This document shows positions 7,332-14,107 of a stretch of DNA of 64,000 nt, one piece after another (the stretch's first letter is position 1; each line of letters starts with the position of its first letter). The translations under genes and the position numbers were made by a program. The notes beneath the pieces were generated by a model. It saw only the letters and a list, made by a program, of their open reading frames with translations, was not told the DNA's origin and did not search any database. The DNA is from Streptomyces shenzhenensis (GTDB taxonomy: Bacteria; Actinomycetota; Actinomycetes; Streptomycetales; Streptomycetaceae). The stretch covers positions 1 through 64,000 of the forward strand of contig NZ_PENI01000023.1 in NCBI RefSeq assembly GCF_003688995.1, given 5' to 3'.

Positions 7332-8669
7332 GTGCCCCAACGCGACGACCTGGTGCCGGAGTTGGTGCCCTCGCCAGCCGCCGTGCCGCCACGGAGCGCA
7401 GGACCCCGGCGGATCGCGATCATCTCTGCGAGTGTCGGCGCGGGGCACGACGGTGCGGCCGCGGGGCTCGCCGACCGGCTGACCACGCACGGTTTCGAGG
7501 TGGAACGGCACGACTTCCTCGACCTGCTGCCCGCCGGTACCGGAAGGCTGCTGTGCGGCGCCTACCACCGCCTGCTGACCTGGGCGCCGGCCGGCTACCA
7601 GCACCTCTACCGGACCACCGAGAGCGCCGCGCGCCCAGGCCTGGTGTGGCGGGCGCTGTTCCACGGCGCCGAGCGGCGCATGCTGGGGATACTCCGAACG
7701 GAGACGTGCGCGGTCGTCTCGACCTACCCGGGGGCCAGCCAGGTTCTCGGCGCGCTGCGGCGGCGCGACCTGCTGACGGTGCCGGCCTTCACCTACCTGA
7801 CCGACTTCTCCGTCCACGCCCTGTGGGTCTCGCCCGGCATCGACGCACATCTCGCCGTGCACGCGATACCCGCCGCTCAGGCTCACGCGCAGGGTGCGGC
7901 CGGTGTCACCGTCGCCGGTCCGGTCACCGACCCACGCTTCGCTCCCGCGACCGCCGGGCAACGGTCCGCCGCCCGCGCCCGATTCGGCCTGCCCGAGCAG
8001 GGACCGCTCGCTCTGCTGGTCGCGGGCTCGTGGGGAGTCGGTTCGGTGCGGCGGGCCGCTGCCGAGATACGGGAGACGGGGGTCGCGGTGCCTGTGGTGG
8101 TGTGCGGGCGCAATCAGGCCCTGGTCGAGCGGTTGCGCCGGGACGGTATCGCGCACGCCTTCGGCTGGGTGGACGACATGCCCGGCCTGATGCACGCCTG
8201 CGACGTCCTGGTGCAGAACGCCGGCGGGCTGACCTCGCTGGAGGCGTTCGCCGCCGGGCTGCCGGTGGCCGGCTACCGCTGCATCCCCGGCCACGGCCAC
8301 ACCAACGCCGCAGCTCTGGACGAGGCAGGGCTCGCAGCCTGGATCCGCGATCCGGCCGACCTCGCCCCGGTGCTCACTGAACTCCTCCACGGACCGCGCG
8401 GCCAGGCTCAGCGCGCGGCAGGACTCGCCCTGCACCGATCCGCCCCCGGCCCCGTGCCCGCCATCGCCGCCAGGTCCAGGGCACAGCCTGCGCCAAGTCG
8501 ACAGCCGGTAACGACGCGCCCCCAGGCCAGGCGGCGGCTTTCCCTGACGATGGCGGCCGCGGCGGCCACCGTCGCCCTCGGTGTCGCCGCCCCGCTCGCC
8601 TACGCCTACACCGAAGCACCTGCCCGCTTCACCGCTGTCGCCCACTACCTGGACGTTGACGAACGATGA
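7332..8669 (+). CDS. GT28/MGDG-synthase-like glycosyltransferase with C-terminal membrane segment
   Basis: A 445-residue protein. Residues 27-60 (RIAIISASVGAGHDGAAAGLADRL) are the MGDG-synthase 'SxxxGxGHxxAAxxL' start, and STYPGASQVLGALRRRD with PAFTYLTDFSVHALWV ('TDxxxHxxW') follows. GWVDDMPGLMHACDVLVQNAGGLTSLEAFAAGLPVAGYRCIPGHGHTNA-like text split over residues 270-325 is the GT28 C-terminal sugar-nucleotide site ('D.VxxxAGGxTxxEAxAxGxP'). Relatives transfer Gal or Glc to diacylglycerol or GlcNAc in cell-wall synthesis. An Ala-rich hydrophobic helix near residues 395-420 probably anchors it. It is coupled to the deacetylase (ATGA overlap at 8666). I infer a glycolipid or surface-glycan step; the acceptor is unknown. 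Confidence 0.82.
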   Translation: MPQRDDLVPELVPSPAAVPPRSAGPRRIAIISASVGAGHDGAAAGLADRLTTHGFEVERHDFLDLLPAGTGRLLCGAYHRLLTWAPAGYQHLYRTTESAARPGLVWRALFHGAERRMLGILRTETCAVVSTYPGASQVLGALRRRDLLTVPAFTYLTDFSVHALWVSPGIDAHLAVHAIPAAQAHAQGAAGVTVAGPVTDPRFAPATAGQRSAARARFGLPEQGPLALLVAGSWGVGSVRRAAAEIRETGVAVPVVVCGRNQALVERLRRDGIAHAFGWVDDMPGLMHACDVLVQNAGGLTSLEAFAAGLPVAGYRCIPGHGHTNAAALDEAGLAAWIRDPADLAPVLTELLHGPRGQAQRAAGLALHRSAPGPVPAIAARSRAQPAPSRQPVTTRPQARRRLSLTMAAAAATVALGVAAPLAYAYTEAPARFTAVAHYLDVDER

Positions 8670-9442
8670 CGCCGGCACGCCCCGCTCTGCTGGCCGCAGC
8701 TGCCGTTCTCCCCGCGCTCGCCGTCCTGCACGCCGCCCCCGTGATCTCCACCTTCGGGCCGCTGCGCAACAAGGTGATGCCCCGCCTGGCCGGTCAGGGC
8801 CGACCGGACCACATCGCCCTCACCTTCGACGACGGCCCCGACCACCTATCCACCCCGCACTTCCTCCGCCTCCTCGACGCACGCGGGATCCACGCGACCT
8901 TCTTCGTACTCGGCTCGATGCTGGTCCGCTCGCCCGGGCTGGCGAAGGAGATGACCGACGCCGGACACGAGATCGCCGTCCACGGCTGGCACCACCGCCC
9001 CCTGCTCATGCGCGGCCCCCGCGCCACCCATGACGACCTTGCCCGCGCCCGCGACGCCGTCGCCGAGCTCACCGGGCGGCAACCGACGCGCTTCCGGCCC
9101 CCGTACGGGGTGATGACCGCCGCCGCCCACCTGGCCTGCCACCGGCTCGGGCTGACCCCCGTACTGTGGACCTGCTGGGGCGAGGACTGGCGCAAGAAGG
9201 CCACTGTCCGCTCAGTCCACGACACCGTCCTGCGGGACCTGCGCGGCGGCGGAACCATCCTGCTGCACGACTCCGACTGCACCTCCACCGCCGGTTCCTG
9301 GCGTACCACCCTCGGAGCGCTGCCCCACATCCTCGACACCTGCCAGGCATACGGCTGGCAGGTCGGCCCGCTCCATGACCACGGCATCTCCGACGATCGC
9401 ACCGGCCGTCGCCTGCTGCCGCACAGCACCGTCACGCGGTGA
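8666..9442 (+). CDS. Polysaccharide deacetylase (NodB/CE4 family)
   Basis: A 258-residue protein with an N-terminal hydrophobic segment (residues 4-28, LLAAAAVLPALAVLHAAPV) that should act as signal or anchor. The NodB domain starts at HIALTFDDGPDH (catalytic Asp/metal Asp), continues with EIAVHGWHHRPLL (H-x3-H zinc ligands), TRFRPPYGVM (motif 3, RPPYG), VLWTCWGEDWRKK and ends at GGGTILLHDSD (motif 5, LLHD). All five CE4 motifs are present, so a zinc-dependent de-N-acetylase of a surface glycan is likely. It overlaps the glycosyltransferase by 4 bases, so both probably act on the same envelope polymer. It is presumably BlaI-controlled through the upstream operators. Confidence 0.9.
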   Translation: MTPARPALLAAAAVLPALAVLHAAPVISTFGPLRNKVMPRLAGQGRPDHIALTFDDGPDHLSTPHFLRLLDARGIHATFFVLGSMLVRSPGLAKEMTDAGHEIAVHGWHHRPLLMRGPRATHDDLARARDAVAELTGRQPTRFRPPYGVMTAAAHLACHRLGLTPVLWTCWGEDWRKKATVRSVHDTVLRDLRGGGTILLHDSDCTSTAGSWRTTLGALPHILDTCQAYGWQVGPLHDHGISDDRTGRRLLPHSTVTR

Positions 9443-9618
9443 CCGCATCCGCGGCCTCACTTATCCCCATCCCTCTCAGCTCTGCCGCTTTCGCCCGGCG
9501 CCGCCGCGTCAGCGTGGTGCGCGCCGGGTCGTACTCGGGCCGAGGCTCTTCCGGCCGGGCCCGGTCCCGGCTCCCGCGGCGGAGAGTCACAACAACCACA
9601 GTCCGGGTAGCGCAACGG

Positions 9619-9636
9619 GTATGCCGGGCGGCATAC
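9619..9636. promoter_or_regulatory. Inverted repeat operator of the toxin-antitoxin operon
   Basis: GTATGCC-GGGC-GGCATAC, a perfect 7-base inverted repeat with a 4-base spacer, ends 9 bases before the antitoxin ATG. Its position fits autoregulation by the antitoxin or the complex. The arms could also pair in a leader RNA. Confidence 0.6.
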
Positions 9637-9644
9637 TCCGGGGT

Positions 9645-9893
9645 ATGGCAGACACCAGTGTCAAGATCGACGACGAGACGCGGGACCTCTTCAAGGCCCT
9701 GGCCGACGACCGCGGTATGTCCATGAAGGACTACCTCGCCGACCTCGCCCGGCGGGAGGAAACGACGCGCCGCCTGGAGACGGCAACCGCGGCCTTCCGG
9801 CGCGTCATCAACGAGCCCGGCCTCGTGGAAGCTTTCGACGCCGAGTTCGGCGGACTCCCGACGGTGACGCGCGACACCCCGCGGGCGGCCTGA
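9645..9893 (+). CDS. Antitoxin of a Fic-type toxin-antitoxin pair
   Basis: An 82-residue protein starting MADTSVKIDDETRDLFKALADDRGMSMKDYLADLARREE. The N-terminal strand plus helices are a ribbon-helix-helix DNA-binding pattern (short basic/hydrophobic strand, then 'ETRD.. KALADDRGMSM..YL..LA'). The C-terminal half (residues 40-82) is an extended toxin-binding tail. The stop is three bases before the GTG of the toxin gene, a classic antitoxin-first arrangement. The inverted repeat at 9619-9636 overlaps its leader and is the probable operator. The longer frame upstream has no coding character, so ATG 9645 was chosen. Confidence 0.8.
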   Translation: MADTSVKIDDETRDLFKALADDRGMSMKDYLADLARREETTRRLETATAAFRRVINEPGLVEAFDAEFGGLPTVTRDTPRAA

Positions 9894-9896
9894 CCT

Positions 9897-10283
9897 GTGT
9901 CTGGTCCCGAACTGTACGTCGACTACCGGTGGTTCCTGGAGCGTCAGGAAGAGCTTCTCCCGGACGACCTGACCGTGAACGACTTCTCCGTCCTCGTCGG
10001 CATGGCCGCCCGTCACCGGGTCGACCCGCCCCGGCACGACCAGCACTCTGATGCCTACTGGCGAGCCGCCGTGTTTCTGGAGGAGTGCGTTCTGCTACGC
10101 CCTCTCCCCGCCCGCAACGAGGTGTTCGGCTACGGCGTCGCTATCGCCTACCTCGAGGCCTCCGGGCAACGGGTCGACACGAAGTTCGAGCTGTGGCGAG
10201 AGCTGATCTACGACATCCGCGCCCTGCACGTGGACTCCTATGAAGTCGCCGACCGTCTGCGCTCCTGGTGCAGTACCGGCTGA
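9897..10283 (+). CDS. Fic/Doc-family toxin component
   Basis: A 128-residue protein of the Streptomyces 'Fic family toxin-antitoxin system, toxin component' type. It starts with a strand and helix ('LYVDYRWFLERQEELLP'), followed by 'VNDFSVLVGMAARHRVDPPR', a central helical region 'AYWRAAVFLEECVLLRPLPARNEVFGYGVAIAYLEASG' and 'DIRALHVDSYEVADRLRSW'. The central block aligns with the Fic core where a classical HPFxxGNxR loop is expected. Here it reads RPLPARNEV, so the catalytic His is absent or changed (LLRPLPARN), as is usual in this subfamily. AMP-transfer or kinase activity should therefore not be assumed. Start GTG, three bases after the antitoxin stop. Confidence 0.78.
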   Translation: MSGPELYVDYRWFLERQEELLPDDLTVNDFSVLVGMAARHRVDPPRHDQHSDAYWRAAVFLEECVLLRPLPARNEVFGYGVAIAYLEASGQRVDTKFELWRELIYDIRALHVDSYEVADRLRSWCSTG

Positions 10284-10374
10284 ACCGGACGGGACGGGCA
10301 AGCGGCGGAACACCGGGTCGCGCGGGGCCGGTTGGCCGAGCGGCAGCCGGGCCAGTTCACCCTCGCCCAGGGCC

Positions 10375-10620
10375 CGGCCGGGCGAGGCGGCGGGTCATGA
10401 GCAGGGTCGTCGACCAGTAGATCATCGCCTCGGCGCAGTGCGCATCAGGTGGGCCACGAAGCCGCGCATGTCGTCGCCGCAGCGGCTGTCCGCGCAGCCG
10501 GTCGTGGAACTTCCTGACCAGGCCGTGGTCGTGCCGGCGGCGGGCCGTTGTCCACGAGGTAGCGGATCGCGTCGAGACTTCCGTTCCACGCCCACCCCTC
10601 AAGATCGGAACGACAACAGC
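10375..10620 (-). pseudogene. IS5-family transposase remnant
   Basis: Read on the minus strand, the text contains LDAIRYLVDNG, the opening of the 'FNAIRYLVDNGCKWRALP' block of Streptomyces IS5-family transposases, and in another frame HGLVRKFHDRLRG, the next conserved helix. A terminal block AEAMIYWSTTLLMTRRLA, which is where such proteins end, follows directly. The catalytic middle is missing and the frame changes at least once. No intact terminal repeats were seen. Confidence 0.55.
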
Positions 10621-10729
10621 CACCAGACCTTGCAGGCTCGGCACCAGCCGTGGTCGCAGCGGGGCACGTGGTGGACAGGCCCGCGACCCTCCCGGCGCTG
10701 CTCCGCGCGGCGGCCGGCTGAGTCGTCAC

Positions 10730-11190
10730 GTCAGGCGGCGTGCGAATTGCGCTGGTGTCGCATGGTATTGCTTCTTGAAAGCGCGGATGAAGTGGCTGCT
10801 GTCGGTGAAATGCCAGAGCGCGGCGGCCTCGGAGACGCTGAGTTGTGATCCGGAGGCGGTGAGCGCTGTGGCCGCTTCCTCCAGGCGTCGGCGGCGGATG
10901 TAGGCGCTGAACGACTCGTCCAGACTCTCGAAGGCCCGCTGCAGGGTGCGACTGATACGTGCAGTTGCGCGGCTATCGTGGTCGGCGACAACTCGGCGTC
11001 AGTGAGCCGGGCATCGGCCAGGTTCTTGGCCGCCTGTGCCAGCGCCGGGGTGAAGGTGGGCTCGCGGTCGTCGAAGTGATCGAGGATCAGCCCTTTGGCG
11101 AGTTCGAGCAGGGCGTTGCGGGATGCGTGCGCCCCCGCCGGGCTGAGGCCGCTCACGGTCCGCTGCACCATGCTGGTGTGTGCCATGAGG
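10730..11190 (-). pseudogene. Truncated, frameshifted AraC-family regulator
   Basis: The minus strand from about 11190 reads MAHTSMVQRTVSGL...NLADARLTDAELSPTTIAAQLHVS, an AraC sensor-to-HTH linker. Near 10958 one base is lost: the text resumes in another frame as RTLQRAFESLDESFSAYIRR..., with SEAAALWHFTDSSHFIRAFKKQY and ATPAQFARRL, the second HTH and end of an AraC/XylS domain. The N-terminal AraC_binding-like half is cut off where the esterase relic begins (about 11195). Its direction is opposite to that relic, so the breakpoint is a rearrangement rather than a simple mutation. Confidence 0.65.
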
Positions 11191-11204
11191 ATCTGCGCTG
11201 CGGG

Positions 11205-11815
11205 CGAGGTGGCCTGACGTATGTCTCGGCCGACACCTACTTCATGCACCACGTCGTGACGGAGAATCACTTCCACACCACGCCCGTGATCGGCACCCGC
11301 ATCTTCATCTTTCCCGGCGACGCTCTGCGGCTGCTGTACGAACTCGGTGTCGAGGGAGCCCGCAAGCTGCTCGACGACGTTCAGTCGGGGCCGGTCGAGA
11401 AGCTCGACGTGGACGAGAAGGGGATCACTGTCCCCGCCCAGGTCGGCGACGTGCGGGTGCGCATCATCAAGCCCGTCGGCAGCACCGGTGTCCTGCCTGT
11501 GATCCTCTACGTGCACGGCGGTGGCTGGATTCTCGGGAACTCCGGTACCCACGACCGTCTGGTGCGTGAACTGGCCGTGGGCGCAAAGGCCGCCCTGGTC
11601 TTCGTCGAGTACGACCGCGCCCCGGAGGCGAAGTACCCGGTCGCCATCGAGTAGGCGTACGCGACCGCCCAGTGGGTCACCACCAAGGGCACCGAAGAAG
11701 GTCTGGACGGCGCCCGTCTGGTCGTCGCCGGTGACTCCGTCGGCGGCAACATGAGCGCCGCCCTCGCCTGGGCGGCGCAAGGCGAGAGCGACCCCGTTCA
11801 CGGGACGAGGCTCCC
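11205..11815 (+). pseudogene. Broken alpha/beta-hydrolase (HSL-type esterase)
   Basis: The plus strand encodes an esterase of the hormone-sensitive-lipase group: PVILYVHGGGWILGN (HGGG oxyanion motif), VFVEYDRAPEAKYP ('Y..aPE..yP'), then an in-frame TAG at 11652 where Glu-Gln/Glu is usual, and VVAGDSVGGNMSAALA (GDSxGG nucleophile elbow). The frame then ends at about 11815 without the catalytic Asp and His, because the sigma-factor promoter region follows. It has therefore lost its C-terminal third and also carries a nonsense codon. An ATG at 11220 would give the first in-frame start. Confidence 0.75.
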
Positions 11816-11825
11816 GAGTCCTATA

Positions 11826-11841
11826 TGTGACACAGGTCACA
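11826..11841. promoter_or_regulatory. CRP-type palindrome at the sigma-factor start
   Basis: TGTGAC-ACAG-GTCACA is a perfect inverted repeat that also fits the CRP/FNR consensus TGTGA-N6-TCACA. It sits 43-58 bases before the preferred start (11884) and overlaps the alternative GTG start at 11827, which argues for the downstream start. Control by Streptomyces Crp or another CRP-family protein is inferred. Confidence 0.5.
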
Positions 11842-11883
11842 CCGAGGGGAAAACCTGTCTCGCGGTCCCCGCGTCTTGCGGGT

Positions 11884-12444
11884 GTGAGAACACTCAGGAA
11901 GGCACCGGACGAACTGGATGAGGAAGGGCTCGTTCGGCTCGTGGCCAGGGGCGATCGCGCGGCGTTCGAGGAGTTGTACCGGCGTACGGCGCCGTGGATG
12001 GCGGTGCGGCTGGGCCGGCGTTGCGCCGACGAGCAGATTGTCGCCGAGGTCATGCAGGAGACGTATCTGGCGGTGTGGCGCGCGGCGGGTGCGTTCGCCG
12101 GATCCGCGGTCGGAGGAACGGCCGTCGGCTGGCTGTGGACGATCGCGGCGCGCCGCCTCGTGGACGCGTTCCGGCGCAGGGCCCACCACGCGGAGCCGCC
12201 ACTCGCGGCCGCCGTGCAGCCCATGGCGCCCACCGCCGAGGAAGAGGTGCTCGCGGCGACCGTGGACGGTGACGTCGGGGACGCGCTGCGGCGCCTTGCG
12301 CCGGAGCTCAGACAGGTACTGCAGGCCATGGTGCTCGACGGGCTGTCCGTCCGGGAGACCGCGGTCCTGCTCGGGCTGCCCGAGGGCACGGTCAAGACCC
12401 GTGCTCGTCGGGCCCGGATCGCGATGCGGAAGGCGCTGGCATGA
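11884..12444 (+). CDS. ECF-type RNA polymerase sigma factor
   Basis: The protein begins VRTLRKAPDELDEEGLVRLVARGDRAAFEELYRRTAP, the sigma-70 region 2 pattern. VMQETYLAVWRAAGAF and GWLWTIAARRLVDAFRRR are region 2.3-2.4 ('QE.Fl..W......G.....WL..IARN...D..RR'). Region 4 is RRLAPELRQVLQAMVLDGLSVRETAVLLGLPEGTVKTRARRAR. An earlier GTG at 11827 would add 19 residues but lies inside a perfect palindrome, so the GTG at 11884 was preferred. The next gene overlaps by 4 bases and encodes a zinc-binding anti-sigma factor, so the pair is self-contained. The ABC system downstream is the likely target or co-regulated output. Confidence 0.88.
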   Translation: MRTLRKAPDELDEEGLVRLVARGDRAAFEELYRRTAPWMAVRLGRRCADEQIVAEVMQETYLAVWRAAGAFAGSAVGGTAVGWLWTIAARRLVDAFRRRAHHAEPPLAAAVQPMAPTAEEEVLAATVDGDVGDALRRLAPELRQVLQAMVLDGLSVRETAVLLGLPEGTVKTRARRARIAMRKALA

Positions 12445-13280
12445 GCGGGGAACACGCGTCGATGCGGATCATCGACGGATATGTGCGCGGAGGCGCGGAC
12501 ATCGCCGCCGACGAGGTGTGGGCCGTGGAGGCCCATCTGGAGGAGTGCCGGGTGTGCCGTGACCGGCTGTCGGCCGCCGTCAGGGCACAGGCGACCGCCG
12601 CCGCGGTGCGGGGGCCGGACGTCGCTGCGCTGGTTGACACCGTATGGTCCGGTCTCGAACCCCAGCTGGCTGCCACTGTCCCGATGCCGCGCCGACGGTT
12701 CTGGTCGTCGCGGCTGTCGAAGTGGCTGACGCCCACGATGGTGCCGTGGCTGGCCATGGTCGCGAGCGTGACGCTGCTCGCGCTCATGCTCGACCTGGTC
12801 GACGCCGACTCCGGCGAGGTGTCGCTGGTGTTGCTGCTCGCCCCGGTCCTGCCCGTGCTCGGCGTCGCGGCGTCGTGGTCGCGTGGCCTCGACCCGGCGT
12901 ACGAGCTGACAGCCTCGGTGCCCAGGGCTGGGCTCCACCTGGTGCTGCGGCGTACCACGTCGGTGCTCGTCGTGCTCGTACCCGTGCTGTCGGTGGGGGG
13001 ATGGACGACGGGGGTGACGGCCTGGCAGTGGCTGCTGCCCTGTCTGGCCTTCACCTCGGCGACCCTTGCGCTCGGCGGTGTCATCGGCGTGAATCGTGCC
13101 GCCGTCGCGCTGGTGACCGTGTGGGCCGGCGTGATCGTGGCGCCGACCCTGGCCACGAGCCGTACGACCTTCGCCCTGCAGACGGACGGTCTGTCGGTGT
13201 GGGGGCTGATCCTCGCGCTCGGCATCGGTGTCGTGATCGCCCGCAAGGGCGCCTACTCCGTGCTGGGAGCACATCGTTGA
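12441..13280 (+). CDS. Zinc-finger (zf-HC2) anti-sigma factor, membrane-bound
   Basis: A 279-residue protein. Residues 24-45 contain VEAHLEECRVCRDRL, the H-x3-C-x2-C zinc-binding anti-sigma motif, preceded by a short N-terminal helix (MRIIDGYVRGG). After a cytosolic linker come about six hydrophobic segments (from residue about 95: TMVPWLAMVASVTLLALML, VSLVLLLAPVLPVLGVAA and others). The sensor part is thus polytopic rather than the usual single span. It overlaps the sigma gene by 4 bases (ATGA) and is followed after 17 bases by the ABC ATPase. It presumably holds the sigma factor at the membrane until an envelope cue releases it. Confidence 0.85.
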   Translation: MSGEHASMRIIDGYVRGGADIAADEVWAVEAHLEECRVCRDRLSAAVRAQATAAAVRGPDVAALVDTVWSGLEPQLAATVPMPRRRFWSSRLSKWLTPTMVPWLAMVASVTLLALMLDLVDADSGEVSLVLLLAPVLPVLGVAASWSRGLDPAYELTASVPRAGLHLVLRRTTSVLVVLVPVLSVGGWTTGVTAWQWLLPCLAFTSATLALGGVIGVNRAAVALVTVWAGVIVAPTLATSRTTFALQTDGLSVWGLILALGIGVVIARKGAYSVLGAHR

Positions 13281-13297
13281 CTATCGGAAGGGACCAT

Positions 13298-14107
13298 ATG
13301 ATGCGCGCGGTAAGCGTGGCCGACATCGCACCGACACCCTACGCCTGGCAGATCCGGGCCGCCGGGCTGAAGGTCAGAGTCGGCCGGAAACGGATGGCCG
13401 TCGACGGGCTCGACCTGTCGCTGGGCACCGGCGTACACGGCCTCCTCGGACCCAACGGGGCGGGCAAGACCACCCTCATCCGGGCGCTGGCCACCGTACT
13501 GCGCCCCACCGAGGGCACCCTCGAACTGCTCGGCGAGCCCGTGGGCGGCCGGGGCGAGCACCGTGCGCTGCGCCGCCGGATCGGCTACCTGCCGCAGGAG
13601 TTCGGCTACTACAAGCGCTTCACGGTGCGCGAGTTCGTCGAGTACATGGCGTGGCTCAAGGAGGTGCCCAAGGCGGACATCCCGGCGGCGGTACAGCGCG
13701 CTGTGGAGCGGGTGGGCCTGGCGGACCGCGCCGACGAGCGGATGAAGGCCCTGTCGGGTGGCATGGTGCGGCGAGTCGGTATCGCCCAGGCCATCGTCAA
13801 TGACCCGACGATCCTGCTGCTGGACGAGCCGACGGTCGGCCTGGACCCGGCGCAGCGGCTGCGCTTCCGCGAGCTGCTGCAGGAACTGGGCATGGACACC
13901 TGTGTGCTCGTCTCGACCCACCTGGTGGAGGACGTCGCCGCCGCCTGCACCGACGTGGTGCTCTTCGCCCAGGGCCGACTGGTCTTCCAGGGCACCCCCG
14001 AAGGACTGGCCGCGGCAGGCGGCCCCGAGCACGTGGGCGACAGCCCGCTTGAGCGCGGCTACTCGGCGCTGCTGCAGGGGCCCGTCAAGCACGGAGGATC
14101 CTGGTGA
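13298..14107 (+). CDS. ABC transporter ATP-binding protein
   Basis: A 269-residue nucleotide-binding domain: Walker A GPNGAGKTT, Q-loop LPQEFGYYKRFTV, signature LSGGMVRRVGIAQ, Walker B ILLLDEPTVGLDP and switch STHLVED. The domain is type ABC-2 (drug/lipid/antibiotic exporter), with a C-terminal ~50 residue extension typical of the DrrA/CcmA group. Start ATG at 13298 (ATGATG, ambiguous by one codon) follows GGAAGGGACC. The stop overlaps the permease GTG by 4 bases. It belongs to the sigma/anti-sigma operon. Confidence 0.92.
   Translation: MMRAVSVADIAPTPYAWQIRAAGLKVRVGRKRMAVDGLDLSLGTGVHGLLGPNGAGKTTLIRALATVLRPTEGTLELLGEPVGGRGEHRALRRRIGYLPQEFGYYKRFTVREFVEYMAWLKEVPKADIPAAVQRAVERVGLADRADERMKALSGGMVRRVGIAQAIVNDPTILLLDEPTVGLDPAQRLRFRELLQELGMDTCVLVSTHLVEDVAAACTDVVLFAQGRLVFQGTPEGLAAAGGPEHVGDSPLERGYSALLQGPVKHGGSW

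Noticed and set aside
7314..8678. Long minus-strand open frame opposite the glycosyltransferase.
   Set aside because: Gly/Arg/Val-rich shadow without conserved motifs, opposite a clear GT28 protein.
10321..10400. A tRNA-like beginning (GGCCGGTTGGCCGAGCGG) resembling Ser/Leu tRNA 5' ends.
   Set aside because: No matching acceptor stem, anticodon loop or T-arm (GGTTCGAATCC-like) follows; the DNA belongs to the IS5 relic.
10731..13274. A long minus-strand open frame across the esterase relic, sigma factor and anti-sigma gene.
   Set aside because: Only its C-terminal end is meaningful (an AraC relic). The rest is the shadow of the plus-strand sigma/anti-sigma genes, with Arg/His/Ser-rich, motif-free text.
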